From JBDNDK01 sp046719185 (GTDB lineage Bacteria > Armatimonadota > UBA5829), in assembly GCA_046719185.1 (NCBI GenBank), contig JBDNDK010000128.1:1-7017 (forward strand): a stretch of 7,017 nucleotides of DNA, in the 5' to 3' direction. Of the stretch, positions 1 to 6,107 are shown piece after piece (position 1 is the first letter of the stretch; each line of letters begins with the position of its first letter). Under the pieces are notes generated by a model that had not been told where the DNA came from, searched no databases, and was given only the letters and a program-made list of their open reading frames with translations. The position numbers and the translations under genes are program-made.

Positions 1-1
1 A

Positions 2-460
2 CAAAGTCTTAAATATAGTGGTTGCACAGCTTGCAATGGCTGCAAAACTAATTCTGATAAATGTGTTTTGAAAGATGATTTAACAGAGGTTTTGAGTAAA
101 ACTGAAAAAGCAGATGTTTTGATATTTGCAAGTCCTGTTTATTTTGGAGACATAACAGGTCAATTAAAATGTTACATAGATAGGCTTTATTCTTTTTTTA
201 CTCCCGATTTTCATACTAGTGATAAGCCAAGCAGACTTAAATCCGGAAAAAAGCTAATCTTTGTAATTTCTCAGGGTCAGCAAAATGAAAAAATGTTTGA
301 AGATATTTATCCAAGATATGAGATGTTTTTAAAATGGTTTGGTTTTGATTGCTCAGTTATAAGAGCAGTTGGAGTTAGAGATAAAAATGATGCAGCATCA
401 GATTCTAATTTAATGAAACAAGCACATACTATTGGTGAGAATCTATTTTCAAATAGTTAG
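2..460 (+). CDS. Flavodoxin-like NAD(P)H-dependent oxidoreductase, 5' end cut by window
   Basis: The reading frame is open from base 2 to the TAG at 458-460, giving 152 codons. The true start lies outside the window. An internal TTG at 68 is not a credible start because the conserved region continues upstream of it. The visible part begins with a Cys cluster of the form GCTACNGC followed by a fourth Cys and a KDD segment, then ASPVYFGDITGQLKCYIDR. This is the typical core of the flavodoxin/NADPH-dependent FMN reductase family of iron-sulfur flavoproteins, where SPVY contacts flavin and the Cys cluster may bind an Fe-S centre. Family members are about 180-210 residues, so some 40-50 N-terminal residues with the first FMN-phosphate loop are missing. 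It is probably a soluble cytoplasmic electron-transfer flavoprotein. Its stop lies 9 bp before the DUF362 ferredoxin gene on the same strand, so the two are likely co-transcribed and may share an electron path (inference). The physiological substrate is not evident. Confidence 0.85.
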   Translation, partial: QSLKYSGCTACNGCKTNSDKCVLKDDLTEVLSKTEKADVLIFASPVYFGDITGQLKCYIDRLYSFFTPDFHTSDKPSRLKSGKKLIFVISQGQQNEKMFEDIYPRYEMFLKWFGFDCSVIRAVGVRDKNDAASDSNLMKQAHTIGENLFSNS

Positions 461-469
461 GAGTTAATT

Positions 470-1561
470 ATGAGTGAAGTGTATTTTGCATCTGCAAATA
501 TGAAAGCTCTGAATGCTGAATCTAGTTTACCAGCAAAGTTTAAAAGATTACTGAATAAATATTCACTCAAAGATATGTTTGAAGGAAAAACTGTTGCAAT
601 TAAAATGCATTTAGGTGGAAATCTTGGATACACCACAATTCCTCCACTTTTTGTGAAAATTTTGGTAGATTGTGTTAAAGAGGCTGGTGGCAAGCCATTT
701 ATTACTGATGGTTCTGGAGCCGTTCCATCTGCAAAAGATAGAGGATATACAAAGGAAGTTGTGGGTGCTGATATTGTGCCTGCAGCAGGTCTTAATGAAA
801 AATACTACACAACTGTTACTGTTGATTATTTAGGACTAAAAGAAGTTTATATATGTGGTGAAATTGCAAATGCAGATGCAATGATAGTTTATAGTCATGG
901 AAAAGGTCATGGGCATTGTGGATGGGGTGGAGCCATTAAAAATATTGCTATGGGTAATGTGATAACAAAATCCAGAAGAGCAATTCATGCATTGATTGAT
1001 ACAGAATTTGATTGGAATTCTGAGCTATGCACGCATTGCTATTTATGCAAAGATAATTGCCCATCAAATGCTATTTCATTTAATAATAATGGTGAAATGA
1101 GCATATTTATGCACCATTGCAGATATTGTATGCATTGTGTTACTGCTTGCCCTCAGGAAGCTGTGAAGATAAATGAAGAGGGAATAAGACAGTTTCAGAC
1201 AGGTATGGCAAAAGTTACAAAGGCTTGCTTAGACTTATTTAATGAGAACAGTGTGCTTTATGTTAACCATATATTGAATGTAACTCCATTTTGTGATTGC
1301 TGGGGATTTAGTTCACCTGCAATAGTTCCTGATATTGGAATATGCTGTAGCAAGGATATAGTTGCTATTGAGCAAGCATCAATAGATATGGTGAAAACAG
1401 AAAATTATATTGATGGTTCACTACCAAAGCCTTTAGTTGTGAGAGATGTGGAAGGTCATCTTTTTTATAAACTGCATGGTAAAGATCCATATTTGCAAGT
1501 AGAAGAGGCAGAAAAAGAAGGACTTGGAAGCAGAGAATATAAGCTTATAGAAGTAGATTAG
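470..1561 (+). CDS. DUF362 domain protein with two [4Fe-4S] ferredoxin clusters
   Basis: This 363-residue protein starts at ATG 470, with GGAG at 460-463 six bases upstream. The N-terminal two thirds is a DUF362 domain, recognisable from VAIKMHLGG, the FITDGSGAV segment and the SHGKGHGHCGWGGAIKNIAMG segment. Two bacterial ferredoxin motifs follow: C187-C190-C193-C197 (CTHCYLCKDNCP) and C217-C220-C223-C227 (CRYCMHCVTACP), each suited to one [4Fe-4S] cluster. The C-terminal part has the CDCWGF and VPDIGICCSKDIVAIEQAS segments usual for this DUF362 subfamily. No signal peptide or membrane segment is visible, so it should be cytoplasmic. The family is common in anaerobes; its reaction is not established, and an electron-transfer role is inferred from the clusters. 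The upstream flavodoxin-like gene is a plausible partner. The gene ends TAG, 10 bp from the end of a convergent gene. Confidence 0.93.
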   Translation: MSEVYFASANMKALNAESSLPAKFKRLLNKYSLKDMFEGKTVAIKMHLGGNLGYTTIPPLFVKILVDCVKEAGGKPFITDGSGAVPSAKDRGYTKEVVGADIVPAAGLNEKYYTTVTVDYLGLKEVYICGEIANADAMIVYSHGKGHGHCGWGGAIKNIAMGNVITKSRRAIHALIDTEFDWNSELCTHCYLCKDNCPSNAISFNNNGEMSIFMHHCRYCMHCVTACPQEAVKINEEGIRQFQTGMAKVTKACLDLFNENSVLYVNHILNVTPFCDCWGFSSPAIVPDIGICCSKDIVAIEQASIDMVKTENYIDGSLPKPLVVRDVEGHLFYKLHGKDPYLQVEEAEKEGLGSREYKLIEVD

Positions 1562-1571
1562 AAAGAAATTT

Positions 1572-3062
1572 TTAGCCTCTGCTATTTTTACATACTATTC
1601 CAGCTAGTGCTAAGGAAACTACTGCAACAAGTTTAGATGCAGGAAGCCAAAGTCCTAGTGTTAATAAAGGAAGCCACTGGGGCTTATTTTTTAACATCAT
1701 CACCCAATAGATATTTATTATGCAGATAAATGGCAAACCATATCTCAGCTGTGCAAGATCTGGATTTAGAGGCATTCCAGAATAAACTCTTGCTGAGAAT
1801 GGATGTATTATAAGAAACAACAAAAATGAAAAACTTATCAGCCACAGCCATATTTGCAATGTTTTCTGTTTTGAGTCTTTTTCTTTTATTGTATATATTA
1901 TTGACCAGAGATAAGGAATAAATGCAAACAAAGCAACAAAAGACACTTGCCCAGAAAAAGACTTTATTATTTTAACAATGCCAAAAGATGAAATATACTC
2001 AGGTATGTTCCATAAGATTGCAGTATTTTTTATTAGGGTGAGTGTGCTCACATCTTCTTGAGGTGCTTGGCTAATGCTGGAAGAGAGAATAGCATTTCTG
2101 ATATACCAATATGAACCTAAAAACAGCATTGGCAAAACCCAGCTAATCAGTCCTTTTGCAGAATAAGAAATTTTTCTAATTTGTTTATAATTAACAAAAG
2201 AAGCAAAAAGCATCACTACAAATATCACAAATGCATATATTAGCCCCTGAGGTTTACTGCCAAGAGCAAGACCAAATGCCATTCCAGATGCTATACAAAA
2301 AGCAAGATTTGATTCTTTCAAATGCTTTAGGGCAAATGCTGTCCCTATCAAAACAAATGAGGCAAAACTGGCATCAATATACAATGACCGCACTTCAAAA
2401 AACATCAAATAATTTCCCAAGCATAGTGCAAATGCCCATAATGACACTTCTTTGGTCATATCTAATGTTCTGCATATTGAATATATAGATAAACCGCAAA
2501 CAATACACAAAACGGCATTAAACAATCCCTGAAGAATAAATGTTTTTTTTAACATGATTAACCATGCATAAATAATTGATATATTTGCCGGATATAATGG
2601 TTCATTGCCAACTTCTGGCTTTGTAATACTTCCATGTTCAATATACCACTGAGCAATTGGGATATGATGATTATAAGAATCTTCCTGAGGATATGCACCA
2701 AGAGCTGTTTTGAAAAGTCCTATTGATGCATAAATAATAATAATTATCGCTATCACAACATATGGAGAAAAAATAATTTCACTATGTGTAATATTATTTT
2801 CTTCTGCAGTCTTAATAACTGTTTTCTTTAAAATAATCATAATTACAAGCATGAATATTTGCACAGTTGTCATTTCAAAGGAGCCAAACTTGCCCAGTGC
2901 ACCAGCAGCTAATAAACTAAAAACAATAAATGATACTATTGATATAAGAAAAAAAAGAATTTTATCAGATCTATGATTGAAACATTTCATCATAGACATA
3001 AGCACAAAAGAGTTTATAATTGCTAAAATAGAACCTATTAAAACAAAAAGTGTTGTATTCAT
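1572..3062 (-). CDS. Polytopic membrane protein, probable GT-C (GT39/ArnT-like) glycosyltransferase
   Basis: This 496-residue, strongly hydrophobic protein has about ten or more predicted membrane spans by eye, for example near residues 4-25, 35-56, 66-79, 99-118 and many more to the C terminus. After the first group of spans comes the segment QEDSYNHHIPIAQWYIEHGSI (about residues 126-146), containing D128, Y130 and H132-H133. An Asp followed by Tyr-x-His-x-Pro in the first large external loop is typical of GT-C polyprenyl-phosphate-sugar-dependent glycosyltransferases and their relatives, where the Asp is the likely catalytic base. It probably moves a sugar from a lipid carrier on the outer face of the membrane; donor and acceptor are unknown. 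The start ATG (3060-3062) is preceded on the minus strand by AGGA nine bases upstream. It stands alone on its strand, divergent from pheA, and ends TAA facing the DUF362 gene. It could instead be an uncharacterised membrane protein with the same fold. Confidence 0.75.
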   Translation of the reverse strand: MNTTLFVLIGSILAIINSFVLMSMMKCFNHRSDKILFFLISIVSFIVFSLLAAGALGKFGSFEMTTVQIFMLVIMIILKKTVIKTAEENNITHSEIIFSPYVVIAIIIIIYASIGLFKTALGAYPQEDSYNHHIPIAQWYIEHGSITKPEVGNEPLYPANISIIYAWLIMLKKTFILQGLFNAVLCIVCGLSIYSICRTLDMTKEVSLWAFALCLGNYLMFFEVRSLYIDASFASFVLIGTAFALKHLKESNLAFCIASGMAFGLALGSKPQGLIYAFVIFVVMLFASFVNYKQIRKISYSAKGLISWVLPMLFLGSYWYIRNAILSSSISQAPQEDVSTLTLIKNTAILWNIPEYISSFGIVKIIKSFSGQVSFVALFAFIPYLWSIIYTIKEKDSKQKTLQIWLWLISFSFLLFLIIHPFSARVYSGMPLNPDLAQLRYGLPFICIINIYWVMMLKNKPQWLPLLTLGLWLPASKLVAVVSLALAGIVCKNSRG

Positions 3063-3096
3063 ATTTTTGAATCCTATTAAAATAATGTGATATCAT

Positions 3097-3130
3097 TCAT
3101 ATTATACTGTTATCAGTATTATATGTATAA
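3097..3130 (-). promoter_or_regulatory. Putative promoter for the minus-strand GT-C gene
   Basis: On the minus strand a perfect TATAAT (plus-strand ATTATA at 3101-3106) lies about 40 bases upstream of the ATG. A 4/6 match to the -35 box, TATACA, sits 17 bases further upstream (plus-strand 3124-3129). It overlaps the region used by the divergent pheA promoter. The region is very AT-rich, so chance matches are possible. Confidence 0.45.
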
Positions 3131-3131
3131 A

Positions 3132-3140
3132 TGCTATAAT
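3132..3140 (+). promoter_or_regulatory. Extended -10 promoter for pheA
   Basis: TGCTATAAT at 3132-3140 is a perfect extended -10 element (TGn plus TATAAT). Only a poor -35 is seen upstream (TTATCA at 3110-3115, spacing 19), which is common for extended -10 promoters. Transcription would start near 3147, giving a leader of about 35 bases before the ATG at 3182. I see no attenuator or leader peptide for phenylalanine control in so short a leader. Confidence 0.55.
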
Positions 3141-3181
3141 CTTAAGATATATTATGTAATTTAACTCTTATGGAGATAAAT

Positions 3182-4246
3182 ATGAATATTTCAGATTACA
3201 GAAAAAGAATAGATGCCATAGATAAACAGCTTGTTGAGCTGATAAATGAAAGAGCAAATTGTGCTCAGCAGATTGGAAACATGAAAAATAAAGGTGAGAA
3301 AAGTATTTTTGCACCTGAAAGAGAAAAGCAGGTGATGGCTGGAGTTTTGAAAAACAACAAAGGTCCATTGTCTGATAAAAGTATGTCTGCTATTTTTAGA
3401 GAAATTGTTTCTGCTTGCAGAGCTCTTGAAAAACCAATTTCAGTGGCATATTTAGGACCAGCAGGAAGCTATACTCATATTGCCAGCATTATGAAGTTTG
3501 GTGAAAGTACTGATTTTCTTTCTGTGAATACAATTCCTGATGTTTTTAGTGCTGTTGAACATAAACATGCAAACTATGGAGTTGTGCCAGTTGAAAATTC
3601 AACTGAAGGAATTGTAAGCCATACATTAGATATGTTTTTATTATCTGATTTAAGAATTTGTGCTGAAATATATGCTCCTATATCACACAATCTATAGATA
3701 TGTGGAACAGACATATCTCAAATTAAAAGAATATATTCTATGCCACAAGCTGTTGCTCAATGCAGAAATTGGATTTCTGCAAATTTACCCGGTGTGGAAA
3801 TTTTGGAAGTTTCAAGTACTGCTAAAGGTGCAAAAATGTGTGAAGGATATCCTACAAGTGCAGCAATTGCCAGCAGTTTGGCAGCAAAAGAATATGGGTT
3901 GAATGTGCTTGCTGAAGGAATTGAAGATAATCCTCACAACAAAACAAGATTTTTGATAGTAGGCTACTCAAAACCAGATCCTTGTGGTAAAGACAAAACT
4001 TCTATTGTGTTTTCTGTTCCTCATAAATCTGGTGCATTGTATAATGCACTGCAGGCATTTGATGATAATGGAATAAACATGACGATGATTGAATCTAGAC
4101 CAACAAAACAAATGCCTTGGGAATATATATTTTTTATAGATTTGCTTGGACATGAGCAAGATGAAAAAATACAACAAGCACTTAAAAGACTTAATGAAAT
4201 AGCAATGTTTGTTAGAGTATTAGGGAGCTATCCGGAAGCTGAATAA
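3182..4246 (+). pseudogene. pheA: Bifunctional chorismate mutase/prephenate dehydratase (P-protein), interrupted by in-frame TAG
   Basis: This is the phenylalanine branch enzyme: chorismate to prephenate (mutase), then to phenylpyruvate (dehydratase). I start it at ATG 3182, with GGAG at 3172-3175 six bases upstream; the in-frame ATG at 3170 overlaps that site. Residues 1-80 are an AroQ-type chorismate mutase (RKRIDAIDKQLVELINER, then APEREKQV). The dehydratase begins at about 87 (VAYLGPAGSYTH, VPVENSTEGIV), with catalytic TRF at 255-257, and the ACT domain carries ESRP at 304-307. Full length would be 354 residues, normal for the family. Codon 172 (3695-3697) is TAG, directly after PISHNL, where relatives usually have Leu. 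The same frame resumes at once as ICGTDISQIKRIYSMPQAVAQC, so there is no frameshift. Both sides look well conserved. If the stop is real, only the mutase and half the dehydratase are made. A sequencing error, a recent TTG-to-TAG mutation or stop readthrough would each explain it. Confidence 0.9.
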
Positions 4247-4248
4247 TA

Positions 4249-5073
4249 TTGATTGTAAAAGATAAGTATGCAAAACTGATAGATGAACATAAATGGTGGT
4301 TTCCTCTTTGGAATTCTTTGGTTAATGCTGTTATTTCAAGTATGGGAAAAATCAGCATTGAAAACAAAGAAGGTTGTATATCTGCAGATTTACATGTTCA
4401 TTCAATATATTCCGGCTGCAGCATATCTAAACCAGAAGATATAATCAAAAAAGCGGTATCAATAGGATTGTCTTGTATTGGAATAATGGATCATAACACA
4501 GTTGATGGTGCTTTGGATATAATTGAAACAGCAGAAATTCTAAAGCAAAAAGGTGAGATTTCAGATTCTTTTATTGTAATTCCAGGTTGTGAGATAAGTA
4601 ATTCAGAAGTTCACATTGGAGCTCTTTTTTTGGATAAAAAAATCCCTAGAGATTTAAATATAAATGAAACTCTTCTTGCAATAAAAGAAGCAGGCGGAAT
4701 ATCTATTGCTGTTCATCCATTTCATAGAACTGGTGTAGGTGAAGACTTCCATAAATATAATTTTGATGCAGTGGAGACAAGATGTGGCTCAATTTTTTCA
4801 GAAGAACTTGTGAAATTGCATCAAAATATAGAAAATGATTCGATTCTTAAACATATAGCAAAACTTGGTACAAGTGATGGACATTATATTAATGCCATTG
4901 GTTTATGTTCAACATATATTGAGATAGATAATATATCATCTGAATCTATTAAAAATGCAATTTTAAATGGAAAAACTATACCCGTATCGTCTGAGTTATA
5001 TCACAAAATTTGTAAGATGATAGGAAATATTATGGATTGGCATGATAGAAATAGAAGAAACAAGCATTCCTAG
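4249..5073 (+). CDS. PHP-domain metal-dependent phosphoesterase
   Basis: This 274-residue protein carries the PHP fold of metal-dependent phosphoesterases. The metal-binding motifs appear in order: DLHVHS (H49, H51), MDHNT (D81, H82), GCEIS (E115), VHPFH (H156) and GTSDGH (D210, H212). These match the set that binds two or three metal ions in YciV/RnaAM-like and histidinol-phosphatase-like enzymes. The substrate cannot be read from the sequence; small phosphate esters or short nucleic acids are the known options. The frame runs back to TTG 4249, with GGAAG at 4234-4238 inside the pheA end, 10 bases upstream. ATG 4342 (residue 32) is a shorter alternative that keeps the whole PHP core, and the Trp-rich stretch HKWWFPLW would then not be translated. 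It begins 2 bp after the pheA stop, so translational coupling is likely. It ends TAG. Confidence 0.85.
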   Translation: MIVKDKYAKLIDEHKWWFPLWNSLVNAVISSMGKISIENKEGCISADLHVHSIYSGCSISKPEDIIKKAVSIGLSCIGIMDHNTVDGALDIIETAEILKQKGEISDSFIVIPGCEISNSEVHIGALFLDKKIPRDLNINETLLAIKEAGGISIAVHPFHRTGVGEDFHKYNFDAVETRCGSIFSEELVKLHQNIENDSILKHIAKLGTSDGHYINAIGLCSTYIEIDNISSESIKNAILNGKTIPVSSELYHKICKMIGNIMDWHDRNRRNKHS

Positions 5074-5085
5074 CAGTGTAGGAAT
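5066..5085 (+). other. Weak hairpin over the end of the PHP gene
   Basis: ATTCCTA (5066-5072) and TAGGAAT (5079-5085) form a 7-bp stem with a 6-base loop covering the TAG stop codon. No T-tract follows, so it is not a standard intrinsic terminator. It may protect the 3' end of the mRNA or be chance. Confidence 0.3.
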
Positions 5086-5132
5086 TAGGCATTGCATGGC
5101 AAAACTTAATTGGACAAAAAAATATTGAGAAC

Positions 5133-5216
5133 GAAAATAGCAAACTCGTTGAAAAGCGGGGACGCAAAGCTAAGAGCCTACGGTGTTAAATCACTAGGGT
5201 AGTCTGGTTGCCGAAA
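5133..5216 (+). ncRNA. GEMM-I riboswitch aptamer (c-di-GMP-I / cGAMP class)
   Basis: The conserved core of the GEMM-I class is present in order: GCAAAC at 5140-5145, a GNRA-capped stem (CTCGTT 5145-5150, GAAA loop 5151-5154, AGCGGG 5155-5160), GGACGCAAAGC ending at 5170, a second arm, and the closing GGTTGCCGA at 5206-5214. In the second arm, CC 5177-5178 pairs with GG 5197-5198 and GGTG 5182-5185 pairs with CACT 5192-5195. GCAA (5140-5143) pairs with TTGC (5208-5211), the helix next to the ligand site. The GAAA loop would dock on the second arm as in known structures. The position equivalent to G20 of the Vibrio Vc2 aptamer is A5139 by my alignment, opposite C5212. G20 marks c-di-GMP binders and A20 marks 3',3'-cGAMP or mixed binders. 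The aptamer lies 60 bases after the PHP stop, with no same-strand gene close downstream. Confidence 0.88.
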
Positions 5217-5340
5217 CTCTATCTATCATTATCGCGTGAAGATTGTGTGTAGTGCTGATTGAGAAAGGCTGGTGGTGCGTCTTTTCTTTCCGACGGGTTT
5301 TTGTATATTTTATGTTCTTCTCCTCAGGGCATATTAGCAC
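5217..5340 (+). other. Riboswitch downstream region / possible expression platform, no gene seen
   Basis: This stretch of about 120 bases follows the aptamer on the plus strand. It is less AT-rich than its surroundings around 5231-5297, consistent with structured RNA. I find no credible coding sequence. A 36-codon frame from ATG 5312 to TAA 5420-5422 lacks a ribosome binding site and runs through the terminator hairpin. The segment GACGC inside the aptamer (5161-5165) is complementary to GCGTC at 5278-5282, so an alternative pairing between aptamer and platform is conceivable but unproven. Confidence 0.4.
5279..5302 (+). terminator. Candidate short terminator downstream of riboswitch
   Basis: CGTC (5279-5282) can pair with GACG (5292-5295) across a pyrimidine-rich loop, followed by GG and five T residues. 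The stem is only 4 bp, so stability is doubtful. Its position after the aptamer and the T run suit a ligand-controlled or simple intrinsic terminator. Confidence 0.3.
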
Positions 5341-5371
5341 AAAAAATTGGCATAAAAAGCTCCTCCAATTT
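5341..5371 (-). terminator. Intrinsic terminator of the DUF3786 gene
   Basis: Read on the minus strand, AAATTGG (plus 5365-5371) and CCAATTT (plus 5344-5350) form a 7-bp stem that runs into a T tract (plus-strand A run 5341-5346). This is the right geometry to end the minus-strand transcript about 35 bases after its stop codon. Confidence 0.6.
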
Positions 5372-5403
5372 AGAGCACAAGAGAGGCTGACTCTTGTGCT
5401 CTA
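5371..5403. terminator. Strong 13-bp hairpin between convergent transcripts
   Basis: TAGAGCACAAGAG (5371-5383) and CTCTTGTGCTCTA (5391-5403) are perfect inverted repeats with a 7-base loop. The hairpin sits 3 bases beyond the stop of the minus-strand gene. It can form in either transcript. On the plus strand only an imperfect T-rich run follows. On the minus strand a second hairpin with a T tract follows, so the two together probably insulate the convergent units. Confidence 0.7.
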
Positions 5404-5405
5404 TT

Positions 5406-6047
5406 CTATTTACTATCAATAATTTTTGCATATTTTATCATTGCATACACTGCATTGCTTGTTGCAGATATTATGCATTCTGGAGACATTATTCTTTTTC
5501 TGCAAGATTTGAATAATATGATTCCTCTTGCAGAATACTCTTCATCAGAGTGCCAAATACCATACACAACTTCAAATAATGGTAAAATAATTATTTTCAC
5601 TGAAACATCTGCAAAATTAGCCTTTACTCCACCTATAGAATCTGCTGATTTTAAAAATAAATCGGGTTTGTTATCAAAAGTTTTCACCATTGGTAATACA
5701 GCTCTTTTTATGAAGCTTGGTTCATATGTTGCAGCACCCGGAATATTTCTGTATGGTATGAGTTCACTATTGTCTATTGTTTGGTATGCATTATTAATAT
5801 AGTGAAGTAAAAGGATTTTCAGAGGCAAGCTATTCTCTTCTTCACCGTTAGGATTTTTTATAATACCATCGGGAAATGACACAGAATAAATGCTATTCAA
5901 ATATTTCAGAGAAAAAAGCTTTGTATGTTTATCATAATCAGCCAAAGATCTTTTTGAAAGAGCATTAGGGTCTGATTCTCTAAATCTATTGAGTTCATGA
6001 GCAAATGCATTTTCATAACCTTTAGTTAAGTTTGAGTCAAGCTCCAT
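5406..6047 (-). CDS. DUF3786 domain-containing protein
   Basis: This 213-residue protein matches the DUF3786 pattern. Residues 74-85 (LPLKILLLHYIN) are followed by the PYRNIPGAATYEPSF segment at 98-112, SIGGVKANFADVSVKI at about 137-151, and the LPLFEVVYGIWHSDEEYSA stretch at 155-173. That last stretch resembles the conserved Pro-hydrophobic-Trp-x-x-Asp-Glu-Glu block of the family. No signal peptide or membrane span is visible, so a soluble cytoplasmic protein is expected. The family occurs mainly in strict anaerobes; its function is not known, and I assign none. The start ATG (6045-6047) is well supported by AAGGTGAT just upstream on the minus strand. It is transcribed divergently from the membrane protein at 6108, converges on the pheA-PHP-riboswitch unit, and ends TAG followed by two hairpins. 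Confidence 0.8.
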   Translation of the reverse strand: MELDSNLTKGYENAFAHELNRFRESDPNALSKRSLADYDKHTKLFSLKYLNSIYSVSFPDGIIKNPNGEEENSLPLKILLLHYINNAYQTIDNSELIPYRNIPGAATYEPSFIKRAVLPMVKTFDNKPDLFLKSADSIGGVKANFADVSVKIIILPLFEVVYGIWHSDEEYSARGIILFKSCRKRIMSPECIISATSNAVYAMIKYAKIIDSK

Positions 6048-6070
6048 ATAATCACCTTGTTAATTGCATA

Positions 6071-6099
6071 TTGACTCTATTTTAACAGAGTGATACAAT
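6071..6099 (+). promoter_or_regulatory. Near-consensus sigma-70 promoter with internal dyad
   Basis: TTGACT (6071-6076), a 17-base spacer and TACAAT (6094-6099) match the housekeeping consensus at 5/6 in each box with ideal spacing. The spacer and -35 end carry an inverted repeat, ACTCT (6074-6078) and AGAGT (6087-6091), a possible operator. Transcription would start near 6105-6107, at or just before the first ATG of the membrane protein gene. Confidence 0.75.
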
Positions 6100-6107
6100 T
6101 TCAATCT

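Noticed and set aside
2231..2488. Plus-strand ORF inside the GT-C gene, and similar frames at 457-693, 3168-3368, 3660-3902, 3968-4177, 5455-5802 and 6727-6986
   Set aside because: All are antisense or shifted-frame shadows of better supported genes, with no family resemblance and no ribosome sites.
3695..3697. Pyrrolysine or full TAG reassignment
   Set aside because: TAG ends four other genes in the window at the expected protein lengths, so reassignment would extend them. The amber site is also not in a methylamine methyltransferase.
3740..4246. A separate gene starting at ATG 3740 for the dehydratase C-terminal half
   Set aside because: It is in the same frame as the upstream pheA part, has no clear ribosome site, and begins inside a conserved segment of the dehydratase domain. 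It is the distal part of the interrupted pheA, although reinitiation there cannot be excluded.
5100..5130. A dedicated promoter for the riboswitch
   Set aside because: A TTGGAC-like box at 5110-5115 has no -10 at usable spacing, so I could not support a promoter. The RNA may be part of the pheA-PHP transcript.
5312..5422. A 36-codon plus-strand ORF as the riboswitch target
   Set aside because: It has no ribosome site, has an unremarkable composition, and runs through both terminator hairpins into the end of the convergent gene.
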